Source: DASXMT01 sp963812965 (GTDB lineage Bacteria; Actinomycetota; Acidimicrobiia; Acidimicrobiales; RAAP-2). From it: 64,000 nt of DNA. Every line of letters begins with the position of its first letter. The first letter of the stretch is position 1. Shown here piece after piece: positions 1 through 9,800 of the stretch. The position numbers were made by a program, and so were the translations under genes. The notes below the pieces were generated by a model. That model did no database searches. It saw nothing but the letters and a program-made list of their open reading frames with translations, and was not told where the DNA came from. Location: NCBI GenBank assembly GCA_963812965.1, contig CAWEXG010000004.1, positions 1 to 64,000 of the forward strand, written 5' to 3'.

Positions 1-39
1 ATGTAGAGGCCGTGGGTTCGAATCCCATCACCTCCACCA
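1..39 (+). tRNA. tRNA-Ala(CGC), 3' end only (cut by window edge)
   Basis: The first bases hold the 3' anticodon stem, a variable loop AGGCC, a T-arm with the GGTTCGAATCC core, the 3' acceptor strand CACCTCC, discriminator A and CCA. The U at acceptor position 70 fits the G3:U70 identity pair of tRNA-Ala, and the internal copies at 3270 and 12538 retain the anticodon loop TTCGCAA (anticodon CGC). The 5' half lies outside the window, so this may be the real tRNA gene or another truncated repeat. Confidence 0.6.
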
Positions 40-317
40 GAAGCCCAGTTCAGAGGGCCAAGGTGGGGTCCCCCCAGAAGATCACATTCTTCGACGTGTC
101 TTTGCGTGTCTTCATCGGTCACATGAGGAGCAAGTGGGGACCGTACCACGACCTCATCAGATTGCTTTTTTCCACCACATGAGTGACCCAAATGAGCCCC
201 GGCGGGATGAGCCGATGATGACAATGAGCTTGCCTTCGGGGCTCAGGACTGCAGTGCCCGGATCGCCGGTCATAGTGCGGCCAACTACGACCGGAGGCCT
301 TCGGCCCGCTGCTTCCG

Positions 318-2831
318 TCACTCGGCCCGAAGTACGAGCGTGGTCGGAGTGGCCGCCGCGACCGATGCGGGCACCGAGCCGAGCACCGTCCCGACCGCCA
401 GCAGGGCGAGCACGCCGCGCGCGACGGCCTCGACCGGCACCACGATGACTGGGACCACACCGAGCGGCACGGCGAAATTGGTCCAGAGCAGGTGACCGGC
501 CGCGATCCCGAGTGGGATTCCGATGATGAGCACGATGAGGAGGAGGACAAGCGTCTGCACCGTGACGATGCTGCGCATCTCGCCGCGAGTGAGCCCCAAG
601 GTCTTGAGGAGCACGAGCTACGTCGTCGCCGTGCGTCCGCGGCGAGGACGGTAGCCATGAGCGAAAGCATCACCCCGGCCGCCAGGGCGATTGCCAACGC
701 GACCGGTTGGGGACCCATCTGCCCTGCGTTGACGATGGCGGCGCCGAGCACACGCTGCACTTGGTAAACGCCGCCCGGCACTCCTGCCGGGTCTGCCGCC
801 AGAATGCGGTTCACAACCGCCTGAGGCCTGGTGCCGGGGTCGAGGTCGATAGCCACGGTCGAGGGAATGGCGGAGAACGCCTCGGCGGGTGCGACGTTGA
901 ACGAGCCCAGATCCAGAATGGACAGCAGAGTGCTTTCGGGGAGCATGGCACCATGTCCAAGAGACACGTGGTCCGACAGTATGACGCCGAGGGAAGGCAA
1001 GGTGACCGTCCCCACGACCTTCAACGCGCGTGCCGTCGGGCCGGTCCCGACGCGCACGGTATCCCCAATGGACTTGCCCAATTGCTGCAGTGTGAGCTCA
1101 CCGATCTCGATCTGACCGGGGTCGAGTCTCGGGTTGGCGCCGATCGGGAGTGCTCTCGTCCCGGTCAGGCTTTGCCCGTCCACCGTGGGCGGCTCGACGT
1201 CTCCGCCATGCGTGGCCACTCCGAGCACCGGGATCTGCTGGCCGTCGACGGAGAGTTGCGTGAACCCGAAGGTCGACCAGCCTCGGATGCCTGGTGTATG
1301 GGCCATCAGTTGGTCGAGGGTTCCCTCCCCGTTTCCCAACGTGGTGGCGTTGACGTCTTGAGGAAGGAAGCTTCCGTAACCTCCTTCGTTCTGGAGGAGG
1401 ACATTCCAGTTCCACCCGTAGCGCTCCGGGTGGGTCACCAGCCCGTTCAGGCAGGCCGCGAACACGACCACGGTCACGACGGCGCCGACGGCAACGACGG
1501 ACCCGATCAGGTTGGTACGGACGGCGGTCCGTCCCGTTCCTGGCGGCGCCGCAAGGGCATAGCCTGCGCCGAGCTGCGCCGTCACGGGGAGGCCGAGCTG
1601 CGGCGCGGTCCGGGTTAGGAACGACGGTCGGCGGAAACGGACTCGTCCCTCGACCCCGACGGCGCGCCAGGACAGCCAGGCGAGCACGCCCAGGAGCAAC
1701 ACGGCGAGGACCAGGCCGCCGCCCAGCAGCACGGTGGCATCGAGCTGGAAGCCACGCGCCGGGTCGATTTGTCGGACCGGCCCGACGGGCGCGAGGGGTG
1801 AAAGCAGCACCGCACCGACGATGGCGAGCAGCAAGCCGGCGACAACGGCGAGCGCGCTGCCCGCACCGCATGCTACGGCGTTCTCCCACCGCGTAAGACC
1901 AATGGCACGCAAGGCGCCGGCCTGCCGAGCGGCGTTGTCGAGCTGTTGGGCCAGGGCCTGACCGACGAGCACCAGGAGAGCGAGAGCGGCGAGCGCGCCG
2001 AGGACGGCGACGGCGACGGCCTGTGGCCTGATGGCTTCTTGGACCTGCTGGTGGACCGTGTCGAGTCTGCGGACGCCAAACGTGTAGCCGTTGCCGACTC
2101 GTGCTCCGAAGCGGGCAACCGTCTCTTGGAACACGGGAATTCCGGCGCTCCCGCCGACGACGCGGACACCCACCCACGAAAACGCCACCGCCCCCGGCAG
2201 TCGCAGCGCCGCCGCTGTGGCCCCCGGGGGCAGGACGGACTGCGCCACCTGGTCGAACTGGTCGACCAGCAACGGCGGCAACTCGATGATGGCGGCCACC
2301 CGGTAGCTCAGTTCGCCCGTAGGCGTGTTGGTGGGCGACAGGCTGTTCTCGAACTGGTAGGTCACACGATCGCCCACGCCCACACCGAAGAGGCGCGCCA
2401 CGCTTGGGGTGAGTGCGACCTCGTCCGTCGAGCCAAGAGGGGGGAGATGGCCAGCGAGGACCGTCATCGTGTCGTGGGTGAAGTATTCGCCGTCGACGCT
2501 GCCGGCGACCCCGTCCGTCTGGAAGGAGGGATTCACCTTTCCGTGGATGACTGGGTTGGCGTCGAGCCCCAGCCAGGCCGCGCTCGACCTCACACCTGGC
2601 AACACGGCGACCCGCGGCGTCGAGAGAAAGGTCCGGCGACGGGACGTTCACCTCCACGTCGCTGGCATTGATGGCGTGCAGGTAACGCCCGTACGCCGAC
2701 TCGGTCCGCCGCGCCCCAGCCAGCGCGGCGAGCGACACGGCGCCCAGCAGGCCACAGAGGACAGCCACGAGCACCACCGACCGCCAGGACCGACCCCAGG
2801 TCGCGCCCTTGCAATACCAGGCCGCTCTCAT
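318..2831 (-). pseudogene. FtsX/MacB-like ABC transporter permease, frameshifted
   Basis: Large integral-membrane permease of the FtsX-like family, which works with a MacB-type ATPase in lipid, lipoprotein or peptide export. The N-terminus (MRAAWYCKGATWGRSW, one membrane helix) is in one frame. A shift near 2620 leads into the main body with its extracytoplasmic domain and several helices. A second shift near 615-640 leads into the last two helices, which end at 318. The reconstructed length of about 840 residues is normal for the two-FtsX-domain type. I chose the ATG at 2831 because the protein becomes family-like from there. No partner ATPase gene lies next to it. It sits alone between two tRNA-Ala 3'-end repeats, so it may be cargo of a small cassette. 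Confidence 0.75.
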
Positions 2832-3164
2832 CGCGTTCTCATGATGCGGTGCACCCGGGCGCAAGGCAAAGGGGATAGCCGCGCGGGCACCGGTGTAGTA
2901 GCACCCCGCCGCCGATCAGACCGAACGCTCGGGCGGTCGAGGACAGGTTCTTGGGCAGGGTAGAGCTCGGAGCCGGATGGCTTCTTGAGCCGCTGACGAG
3001 GATGCCGATCTGCAACGGGCGGGCGTGATCGGCGAACGTTCGCTCGGGATCTGACCGGCAGCGCAAGGCTCGCCGGAGCTCGGTGCCACTCCTGGTGCGC
3101 GGGCTTCACCGCGCGCGCCCAGCGCAGGCAGGATCCGACGAGATGCTGTTCGAGCGAGCGTGTC
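2832..3164. other. intergenic stretch without a supported gene
   Basis: About 330 bases between the permease start and the attachment-site repeat. Overlapping minus-strand open frames exist, but their composition is Arg/Pro/Ser-rich and looks like chance reading of GC-rich DNA. I see no RNA gene or clear promoter. Confidence 0.4.
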
Positions 3165-3328
3165 TTTATCGAGCGGAAAGGGGAGGGATCGTGATGGAGA
3201 TTGAGGGGATCAAATGGCCCCGACCAGGAAAGCGATAGAAAAGGGCCTGGTCAAAAGGCCGGGACCCGTACATTCGCAATGTAGAGGCCGTGGGTTCGAA
3301 TCCCATCACCTCCACTAAAGGCCCAGGT
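3165..3328 (+). repeat. attachment-site-like repeat B (tRNA-Ala 3' half plus arm region)
   Basis: Bases 3270-3315 are identical over 46 bp to 12538-12583 and contain the tRNA-Ala(CGC) anticodon loop through the acceptor 3' strand. The match continues to 3328 with one difference. The ~105 bp upstream (from TTATCGAG at 3166) is about three-quarters identical to the sequence upstream of the copy at 12538, which suggests an integrase arm region. The 5' half of the tRNA is missing, so this is not a functional tRNA gene. Confidence 0.75.
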
Positions 3329-3615
3329 TAACGGGCTTGGAAGTGGGGTCCCCGTAAAGTTACCAAGCACTGTTGATCGCTACGTGATTGGACGGTAGAG
3401 GTCGAAGACGTGAGTTGGTCGACCTGGTGCCCAGTAGCGGCACAATCGACGTGGCACCCACGTCTGCGCGACGAGAGGGCCATCTATGGTTCAGCCCGCT
3501 GATGATGTGTCCATGTTGCCTTCGGAAGTCGGTCCGAGATGTTCATTCCTCCGTTCGCGAGCGCTTCTGTGTCGAGGTGACCTTGGTGGGCGTTGACCAG
3601 CGAGGTGACGATGGA
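3329..3615. other. non-coding flank of repeat B
   Basis: It begins with GTGGGGTCCCC just after the repeat. The same block follows the first copy at about 69, so homology with copy A extends beyond the tRNA part. No gene is supported here. Confidence 0.35.
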
Positions 3616-4018
3616 TTAACCGAGCCCGACGCCTTGGCCGTTGCTGATTCGTTCGTCGAGGCGGGTGAAAGGCTCGAACAAAGACGTCACCGCCGACTCA
3701 GGCACGAGTGGCCCGCTGTTGGTGACGGTGATGTACGAAGTGTCGTCGTCGGAGCCCGTCACGACTCTTACCGAACCTCCGGTGAGGTTGTAGTGGACGG
3801 CGTTGTCGACCAGGTTGGCGACGAGGTGCTCGAGCAGGACCCGGTCGCCGAGGGTGGGGCTGGGTGACAGGTCTGCGTCGATGACAATGTTCGACTCTCT
3901 TGAGGGAGTGTCGGCCTGGTCTATTGCGTCTTGGGCGGCGGCTTCCAGGTCGACGAGCTCGTAGGCAGTCAGGCCCCGATCTGATCGAGCCAAGGTGAGG
4001 AGCCGTCGATCATCGCCT
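3616..4018 (-). pseudogene. sensor histidine kinase remnant (HATPase domain)
   Basis: Fragment of a membrane histidine kinase. It has the end of the dimerisation helix (LLTLARSDRGL), the N-box (LVANLVDNAVHYN) and the F/G1 region, then stops right after GVGLG. The N-terminal sensor and phospho-acceptor histidine are missing. A one-base loss near 4005 separates EAMID from RLLTLARSDRGL. It resembles the kinase at 8562-9797 (SNLVDNAIRHN, NGLGLG), so it is a relict paralogue. At about 4020 it abuts an MFS remnant on the opposite strand, a recombination junction. Confidence 0.75.
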
Positions 4019-4023
4019 CTGAT

Positions 4024-4596
4024 TGATCGTCAACGCGCTGAGCACCTTCGGGATGATGCTCATCCTCACCTACCAGCTCCAGTCGGTCTTGGGCTACTCG
4101 GCGCTGACGACGGGTCTCGCCCTGGTCCCCTTCGCTCCGGTGCCGCGCTCGGCTCGGCGTTCGTGGCGCCAAGGCTGATGCGCCGAGTACCGCCCCGTTG
4201 GCTCATCACCGCCGCTGTCGTGGTCGAAGCGGCAGGTCTCGTCCCGCTCATCTGGCTCAATCCTCACAGCGGCTACGTGCCGCTGGTTCTGGCCGCCACC
4301 CTGATCGAGGGGATCGGCACCGGCCTGGCTGGGCCGACCACGCTCAACACTGCCCTACGAGGCGTGCTCTCGGTCGATGCCGGAGCGGCCGGGCGGCGAC
4401 CAGCGCGGCCGGTCAGCTGGGCGCGTCAGTGGGTGCCGCTCTGTTCAACACCATCGCCGCCACCGTCACCGCCGGCCACCTCGTCGCCCATCCCGCCACA
4501 AGCATCTTCGCCGCTGAGGTGCTCGGCTTAAACGTGGCCATGGTCTGGGGCGTGCTCGTGCTCCTGGCCGCGGCGATCCAGATCGTGTGTTCGTGA
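4024..4596 (+). pseudogene. MFS drug transporter, C-terminal remnant
   Basis: C-terminal part of a 14-helix MFS exporter in three successive frames: first LIVNALSTFGMMLILTYQ with GYSALTTGLALVPF, then APRLMRRVPPRWLI through GLAGPTTLNTALRGV, then GQLGASVGAALFNTIAAT to the end. Frameshifts lie near 4140 and 4390. The N-terminal half is absent and replaced by the kinase remnant. It is non-functional and precedes the TetR-controlled efflux operon. Confidence 0.7.
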
Positions 4597-4705
4597 ACGC
4601 CCCCAGTCCCGGTGGCAAGGCCCAGATGAGCGGCTCTTGACGCACCCCTACCAGCAGCCAATGAGGCGTTTCCGTATCACGTATCTGATGCCCTCTAAGA
4701 AAGAT

Positions 4706-4740
4706 TTGCGTAATACGCATCAACAGCGTATAGTGAAGCC
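4706..4740 (+). promoter_or_regulatory. promoter with palindromic operator for the TetR-ABC operon
   Basis: -35 TTGCGT (4706-4711), 17-bp spacer and -10 TATAGT (4729-4734). The ATG follows 6 bases after the -10, so the mRNA is probably leaderless, as is common in actinobacteria. A perfect palindrome TGCGTAATACGCA (4707-4719) overlaps the -35 and is the likely operator of the TetR protein encoded immediately downstream. Confidence 0.65.
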
Positions 4741-5388
4741 ATGACCTACGCACCAGCAACTCCGGGTCCGCCGTCCATGCGGCGGCGGGACTGGCAGAAG
4801 GAGCAGACCCGCCTCGATCTGGCGCTCGCCGCGTTCGAGCTGGCCAAGGCAGAGGGCCTGGCCCAGGTCAGGGTCCCCCAGATCGCCGAGGTCGTCGGGG
4901 TGTCGACCCGGACGTTCAACAACTACTTCTCGAGCAAAGAGGCTGCGATCGTCTGGCCGACCACCCTGCGAGGCGCTCGCCTGGCCGCTGATCTAGCCGG
5001 GCGACCCGCCGGGGAGACGCTCGCGGACGCCCTGGTCGAGGTTGTCGCCGGGCTGTATGGGCCCGCCGGCCAAGAAGGACTGCCCGACGGGTGGCTGGAC
5101 GGCTTCCGCGCCCTAGTGGCCGCCGAGCCGGCGCTCCACGGCGAGTATCTCAAAGCCCAAACCGCTGGTGAGCGGGAAATGGCGCAGACGATCGCCGCTC
5201 GCACCGGTGCTGCTGAGGCCGACCTCGAACCCCTGCTCTTGGCCGGCGTGGTCGGCGCGGCGGAACGGGCCGCTGTCCTGCATTGGATCCGCCAAGTCGG
5301 ACCGTCCACCCCGTTGGTCGAGGTCGTGCGGGCCGCACTCGCCATGGCCCTGCGAGGCATAGCCGCCGCCGCCACCACCTTGTCTTGA
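4741..5388 (+). CDS. TetR-family transcriptional regulator
   Basis: A 215-residue TetR-type repressor with the N-terminal DNA-binding helices at about residues 20-67 (IAEVVGVSTRTFNNYFSSKE) and an alpha-helical ligand-binding C-terminus. It is the first gene of a co-directional set: small membrane protein, ABC ATPase, ABC permease, HxlR-like gene. The start is set by the -10 box only 6 bases upstream, implying a leaderless transcript. Inference: it represses its own operon through the TGCGTAATACGCA palindrome and is released by a substrate of the exporter. The ligand cannot be told from sequence. Confidence 0.85.
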   Translation: MTYAPATPGPPSMRRRDWQKEQTRLDLALAAFELAKAEGLAQVRVPQIAEVVGVSTRTFNNYFSSKEAAIVWPTTLRGARLAADLAGRPAGETLADALVEVVAGLYGPAGQEGLPDGWLDGFRALVAAEPALHGEYLKAQTAGEREMAQTIAARTGAAEADLEPLLLAGVVGAAERAAVLHWIRQVGPSTPLVEVVRAALAMALRGIAAAATTLS

Positions 5389-5426
5389 TCACTACCTAAC
5401 CATCACAACCAGAAAGGAACCCTGCC

Positions 5427-5633
5427 ATGTTGTTTCTCTTCCGAGGTCACAACGGTCCACTCGTCCGTGCCATCTTCGGTGCCGTGCTGCTCGTCGTCGG
5501 CATCGTCGTCCACGGCGGGGCGATCCTCGTCGGCATCGGCGCAGTGCTGCTCGTCTGGGGCGGGATCGGAGCTCTCAGTGCCCAGCGGGCCGGCCGCCGG
5601 GGCCATGTCAGCAGCGGGGGTCCGATGTCGTGA
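5427..5633 (+). CDS. small membrane protein of the ABC exporter operon
   Basis: A 68-residue protein with two hydrophobic segments (about residues 12-30 and 32-52) and a basic tail. A good ribosome site (AGAAAGGAA) lies before the ATG. Its TGA overlaps the GTG start of the ATPase gene, so translation is probably coupled. No family is recognised. The position suggests an accessory subunit of the exporter. Confidence 0.6.
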   Translation: MLFLFRGHNGPLVRAIFGAVLLVVGIVVHGGAILVGIGAVLLVWGGIGALSAQRAGRRGHVSSGGPMS

Positions 5634-6550
5634 GCGCCATCGTCGTCGACCAGCTGACCAAGCACTTCGGGGACTTCGCGGCCGTCGACGGTGTGACCTT
5701 CGAGGTGCCAGAGGGACAGCTCGTGGCTGTCCTCGGGCCGAACGGTGCCGGCAAGACAACCACCTTGGAAATGCTCGAAGGCTTCTTGGCTCCCACCAGC
5801 GGTACCGCACGGGTCCTCGACGTCGACCCGCACCGAGGTGACCGCCGGTGGCGGGCCCGGATCGGCCTGGTGCTCCAGTCGACCAGCCTCGACGCCGAAC
5901 TCACCGTCCGCGACACCCTGACCGTATTCGCCGGGCTCTACCCGTCGCCGCGGCCCGTCGACGAGATCCTCGACCTAGTGGACCTGGTCGATGACGCCGA
6001 GACCCGCGTCGGCGTCCTGTCCGGAGGTCAACGGCGCCGGGTCGATGTCGCGATCGGCATCATCGGTCGGCCCGACGTCCTGTTCCTCGATGAGCCGACC
6101 ACCGGCCTCGATCCCGAAGCGCGCCGGCGGGCTTGGATCGCGGTGGAGAACCTGACCACCACTGGCACCACGGTGGTGCTTACCACGCACTACATCGACG
6201 AGGCCGACTACCTCGCCAACCGGCTCATCCTCCTGGCCGGCGGAAAGGTCATCGCCGACACCACTCCTGATGGACTTCGCGCCCAGGGCGGACCAGCCAC
6301 CATCCGCTACCACCTCCCCGACGGCGCATCCCTCGACGACTTGCCCGCCTCGCTCGCCCCTCAAGTGGATCCCACCAGTCGCTGCTTGGTGGTCCGGGCC
6401 GACGACTCGATCGGGCCGCTGCGCGACTTACTCGGCTGGGCGGACCAGTACAACCTCGACCTCTCCGGCCTCGAAGTCGGACCGCCCAGCCTCGAAGACG
6501 CCTACTTGGCCGCAATCGGCCAACCGATTCCGGAAGGAACCCTCTCATGA
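5630..6550 (+). CDS. ABC-2 type exporter, ATP-binding subunit (DrrA-like)
   Basis: A 306-residue nucleotide-binding protein that energises the membrane subunit encoded next. Walker A is GPNGAGKT (36-43), Q-loop at Q83, signature LSGGQ (130-134), Walker B VLFLDE (150-155) and H-switch His187. The C-terminal extension is typical of the daunorubicin-resistance/multidrug subfamily. The GTG start overlaps the preceding stop and its own TGA overlaps the permease ATG, a tightly coupled operon. Family knowledge supports export of a drug or lipid, and the substrate is unknown. Confidence 0.9.
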   Translation: MSAIVVDQLTKHFGDFAAVDGVTFEVPEGQLVAVLGPNGAGKTTTLEMLEGFLAPTSGTARVLDVDPHRGDRRWRARIGLVLQSTSLDAELTVRDTLTVFAGLYPSPRPVDEILDLVDLVDDAETRVGVLSGGQRRRVDVAIGIIGRPDVLFLDEPTTGLDPEARRRAWIAVENLTTTGTTVVLTTHYIDEADYLANRLILLAGGKVIADTTPDGLRAQGGPATIRYHLPDGASLDDLPASLAPQVDPTSRCLVVRADDSIGPLRDLLGWADQYNLDLSGLEVGPPSLEDAYLAAIGQPIPEGTLS

Positions 6551-7461
6551 CCGACACCGTCCGCCCCGCTCCGTCGCGGATGCCGAGCATCGGCCGGCTC
6601 CTCGCCGCCCAAATCGGCTACCAGGCCCGCCTGCTGGCCAGCGGTCGTGCGATCACCATCGGCATCGGGTTCCCGATCATCCTGCTCATCGCATCGCATC
6701 AAAGCCACACGCACACCACCGACGCCGACGTCGCCCAATACGCGGTCTTTGGTCTGACCCTCACCGCCTGGAACACCTACGGCGTGCGTCTGGTCGCCGC
6801 CCGAGAAGGCGGCATCTTGAAGCGCTGGTGGGCCACGCCGCTCCCGCGGTGGTGCTACTTCCTTGGCCGCATCCTCGCCACGGTCGTCGTGGCCACTGTC
6901 GCCGGAGCCGCCACGGTCGCAGCCGGAGTCCTTCTCTACAACACCCATCTCACCGTCAGTGGCGCTCTCGGCGCGCTGGTCGCCTTCGTGCTCGGGTCCT
7001 TCGCCTGGGCCGCCGCCGCCACCGCGCTCACCGCTGTCATACCCACGCTCGAAGCAGCCGCGCCGACCTTCCTGGTCACCTATTTCCCCGTCATCATCAT
7101 TTCGGGGGTCTTCGGTGCCATCAGCGAACCACACTGGCTGTCCACCATCGCCAGCTATCTCCCCGCCCAACCCCTCGCACAAGCCGTCGGTGTCGCCCTC
7201 GGGCACACCGCCGGCCACGCCTGGCTGCCTGTGCGCGACCTCGTGGTACTCGCAGCTTGGGCTATCGGCGGGATGGCTATCGCCGCCGTCACCTTTCGCT
7301 GGGAGCCCCACCGGCCCACCCAGCGACGCCCGGCCCGGCCCTCACGGCAGACCAGGCCCGCCGACCCCGGCACATGGAGCAGCCGCAGCGACAGCAGTGC
7401 CTCGACGGCGGCCACCACCACACCCATGCCGTTCGGGGCGGCCACGTCGAGCCATGCCTGA
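6547..7461 (+). CDS. ABC-2 type exporter, permease subunit (DrrB-like)
   Basis: A 304-residue membrane protein with about six hydrophobic segments (for example AITIGIGFPIILLI near the N-terminus and ILATVVVATVAGAATVAAGV in the middle) and the ABC-2 pattern. A basic, proline-rich cytoplasmic tail of about 45 residues follows the last helix and is longer than usual. It overlaps the ATPase gene by 4 bases (ATGA) and its stop lies inside the start of the HxlR-like gene, so all are probably one transcript. Confidence 0.85.
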   Translation: MTDTVRPAPSRMPSIGRLLAAQIGYQARLLASGRAITIGIGFPIILLIASHQSHTHTTDADVAQYAVFGLTLTAWNTYGVRLVAAREGGILKRWWATPLPRWCYFLGRILATVVVATVAGAATVAAGVLLYNTHLTVSGALGALVAFVLGSFAWAAAATALTAVIPTLEAAAPTFLVTYFPVIIISGVFGAISEPHWLSTIASYLPAQPLAQAVGVALGHTAGHAWLPVRDLVVLAAWAIGGMAIAAVTFRWEPHRPTQRRPARPSRQTRPADPGTWSSRSDSSASTAATTTPMPFGAATSSHA

Positions 7462-7814
7462 CCACTGGTCCGACTCCCAGCCGGTGGTGCGCCTGTTGGC
7501 CGGACGCTGGACCCTGGCGGTCCTCGGCGAACTCGCCCACGGGGGCCGCCGCTACCAAGACCTCCGCTGCGCGCGCGGCCGCATCTCGCACACAAACTGC
7601 TCACCGATACCCTCCGGCGGGCCGAGCGCGACGGGCTCGTCGCCCGCCACGTCGACCGCTCCCGGGTGAGACCGCCACCTTCTACGAACGCACCGACCTC
7701 GCCTGCTCCCTCGAGGACTCCCTTCGGACGCTCGCCTGTTGGAGCGAGCACAACTGGGCCGACGTGGAACGCGCCCGACGGAGCTGGGACGAGCGAACGG
7801 TCAATGAACACTGA
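7455..7814 (+). pseudogene. HxlR-family winged-helix regulator, frameshifted
   Basis: The N-terminus reads MPDHWSDSQPVVRLLAGRWT then LAVLGELAHGGRRYQDLR, the canonical HxlR opening. A shift near 7590 is needed to reach HKLLTDTLRRAERDGLVAR, and another near 7667 to reach ETATFYERTDLACSLEDSLR and the C-terminus at 7814. Repaired, it would be about 120 residues, normal for the family. The ATG overlaps the permease stop. It would be a second regulator of the efflux operon. The two small indels could be sequence errors. Confidence 0.75.
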
Positions 7815-8055
7815 GGACACCACACAGATCGTTACGTAACCCAGCTCTCCATTCGGTGCCTCGGAGCACCGGCGCGGAAGCGGACTCCCGTTGCAGTGCT
7901 GGCCGTCGCTCAGCTATCTATGGACCGCCCGGTCACGGACTCGCTGACCCGACGGGTATACCGCCTAGCAACCAAAACGGCGTCCGAAGAGGAAGTGCAC
8001 ACGTGATCTTCCTCTGCCGCAAACTGGTCGAGCTCTTTCGCCGACGAAAGCAACG

Positions 8056-8382
8056 ATGAGCGCCGGCGCCGGGGCGACACCAGGCGTGGCACGCAACCCG
8101 ATCGCAATCGATGGGACGATTAACCAAGTCGGTGCCATCGTCGCCGCGCTCGGCGTGGTGTATGTCATTGAGCCACTGCTCAGCGTCATGCCCGGCGTCA
8201 ATAGCGCCGTGCAGCGCTTCGGGCTCGGCGGCCTCACTAGCGGTGCGTCTGGCACCACCGGATTCCCGTCTAATACACATATCCTCGGACAAGTCCCCGC
8301 CGGCCTAGTGCTCGGGTCCTACGCGCTCGCTGTCGTGATCGTCGGTGCGTATTTCTTTCGGCGACGCGATCTCGTCGCCTGA
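8056..8382 (+). pseudogene. ABC-2 permease, C-terminal fragment
   Basis: This 108-residue reading contains a helix (VGAIVAALGVVYVIEPLL), an extracellular loop with GGLTSGASGTTGF, and a final helix LGSYALAVVIVGAYFF ending RRRDLVA, the usual last part of ABC-2 permeases. The N-terminal helices are missing and no ATPase lies upstream, so it is a truncated relic. A short independent membrane protein is the alternative. The 240 bases before it hold no supported gene, only a GTTACGTAAC palindrome at about 7831. Confidence 0.55.
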
Positions 8383-8561
8383 CTGTTTCGGGGCCGAGAC
8401 GAAACGGTGGGCCGAGACGGTCGTGCATCATCGTCGGCTTCAGCGGGAGTTCGACAGCCAACTCTGAGGCCTTGCCATACCTCTGGCAGCGGCACGGCCG
8501 TCTCCGTACGTACTAGCCGATCACTATGCGGAGAGAACAAACGAGTAGCAACCCGCCGCGC

Positions 8562-9797
8562 TCAGCTCCGACCGTATGGTGGCAGCTCAACGGTTGGTTC
8601 GGAGTATGCGGGAAAGCGAATCGTGATGGTCAGGCCGCCTTCGGATCGAGGACGGACGTCAAGATCCGCTCCGTGGGCTTCGGCGATGTCGGCGACGATG
8701 GACAGGCCGAGACCGAGTCCGTTCGGGCTGGCGGTCCGGTCCGGGGTGCCGCGTTGGAAGGGCTGAAGCAGACGGCTGACCTGGTCTGGCGCTACGGGGG
8801 GTCCGGTGTTGGTCACGGTGAGCGTCGCTTCGGTGGCATTGGTGGCGAGCGTGACCTGGACGCGTCCACCGGTGATGTTGTGACGGATGGCGTTGTCGAC
8901 CAGATTCGACGCCAGCTGGTAGAGGAGGCGGCCGTCGCCAGGCACGGTGGCCTCGCCGAGGGAGGCGTCGACGTGGAGTCCCCTGGTGGCCGCAGACGGC
9001 TCGTGGGCGTGGAGGACCTCGGTGGTCACGGCGGTGAGGTCGACAGGGTCCTTGCGGTCGAGACCTCGCTGGCTGCGGGCCAGGGTGAGCAGGGCGTCGA
9101 TCAGCCGCTCCTGTTCCCGGCCCCCTTCGAGGACCTCTGCGCAGACGGCGCGCAAGGAGTCGAGGGTGATGTTCGGATCGGCGAGGGCGACTTGGAGCAT
9201 GGCCCGATCCACTGTCAAGGGGGTGCGGAGTTCGTGGGAGGCGTTGGCGACGAAGCGACGCTGCGAGTCGAACGCCCGTTCCAGCCGTCCGAGGAGTCCG
9301 TCGATGGTGTCGCCCAGCTCGGTGAGCTCGTCTCGGGGACCTGGCAGGGCCAGACGCTGATGGAGGTCGTGCTCGGAGATGGTCTGCGTGGTGTCGGTGA
9401 TGGTCCGTAGCGGCCGCAGGACCCGACCGGCCAGGAGCCAGCCGAGCAGGACGGTTATCCCGATCATGACGACGATGGTGATGCACGAACCGAGGAGGAA
9501 CTCGTGGAAGTCGAGACTGAGGGAGCCGATGCGTATGCCATCTGGAGGGGTAACCGTTGTCCCTCCAGATCCGCCGGATGGGACGACGATGGTCTTGCCG
9601 TGTCCGTGTATCTGGGTGACGGGTGCCTGAGCGACGGATCGTGACGACAAGATGGTCACGACGAAGGTGATGACGACGAGCGCGACGCCCAACGGGAGGA
9701 AGAGCGCGCCGTAGAGCGCGGTGAGGCGAAGGCGCACGGTCCGTTTGGGCAGGTGGGGTCGGAAGGCCAGATCGCGGAGCCGACCGCGCCGCATCAC
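8562..9797 (-). CDS. sensor histidine kinase (OmpR-type two-component system)
   Basis: A 411-residue membrane sensor kinase that autophosphorylates and passes phosphate to the regulator encoded 3 bases upstream. Two helices (about 28-50 and 103-124) bracket a ~50-residue Gly/Pro-rich extracytoplasmic loop. They are followed by HAMP (125-178), a HisKA box with His188 (SHELRTPLT), an N-box around 298-302 (SNLVDNAIRHN) and a GLGLGLSIV G-box. It is complete and starts at a GTG. The divergent lipoprotein-protease and the nearby ABC permease fragment suggest an envelope or peptide stress circuit. Confidence 0.9.
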   Translation of the reverse strand: MMRRGRLRDLAFRPHLPKRTVRLRLTALYGALFLPLGVALVVITFVVTILSSRSVAQAPVTQIHGHGKTIVVPSGGSGGTTVTPPDGIRIGSLSLDFHEFLLGSCITIVVMIGITVLLGWLLAGRVLRPLRTITDTTQTISEHDLHQRLALPGPRDELTELGDTIDGLLGRLERAFDSQRRFVANASHELRTPLTVDRAMLQVALADPNITLDSLRAVCAEVLEGGREQERLIDALLTLARSQRGLDRKDPVDLTAVTTEVLHAHEPSAATRGLHVDASLGEATVPGDGRLLYQLASNLVDNAIRHNITGGRVQVTLATNATEATLTVTNTGPPVAPDQVSRLLQPFQRGTPDRTASPNGLGLGLSIVADIAEAHGADLDVRPRSEGGLTITIRFPAYSEPTVELPPYGRS

Positions 9798-9800
9798 GGC

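Noticed and set aside
707..1618. Long plus-strand reading frame antisense to the FtsX-like gene
   Set aside because: Arg/Gly/His-rich shadow of GC-rich coding DNA on the other strand; no ribosome site or family pattern.
3270..3315. Intact tRNA-Ala gene
   Set aside because: The acceptor 5' strand and D-arm are missing upstream; only the 3' half from the anticodon stem is present. The same holds at 12538.
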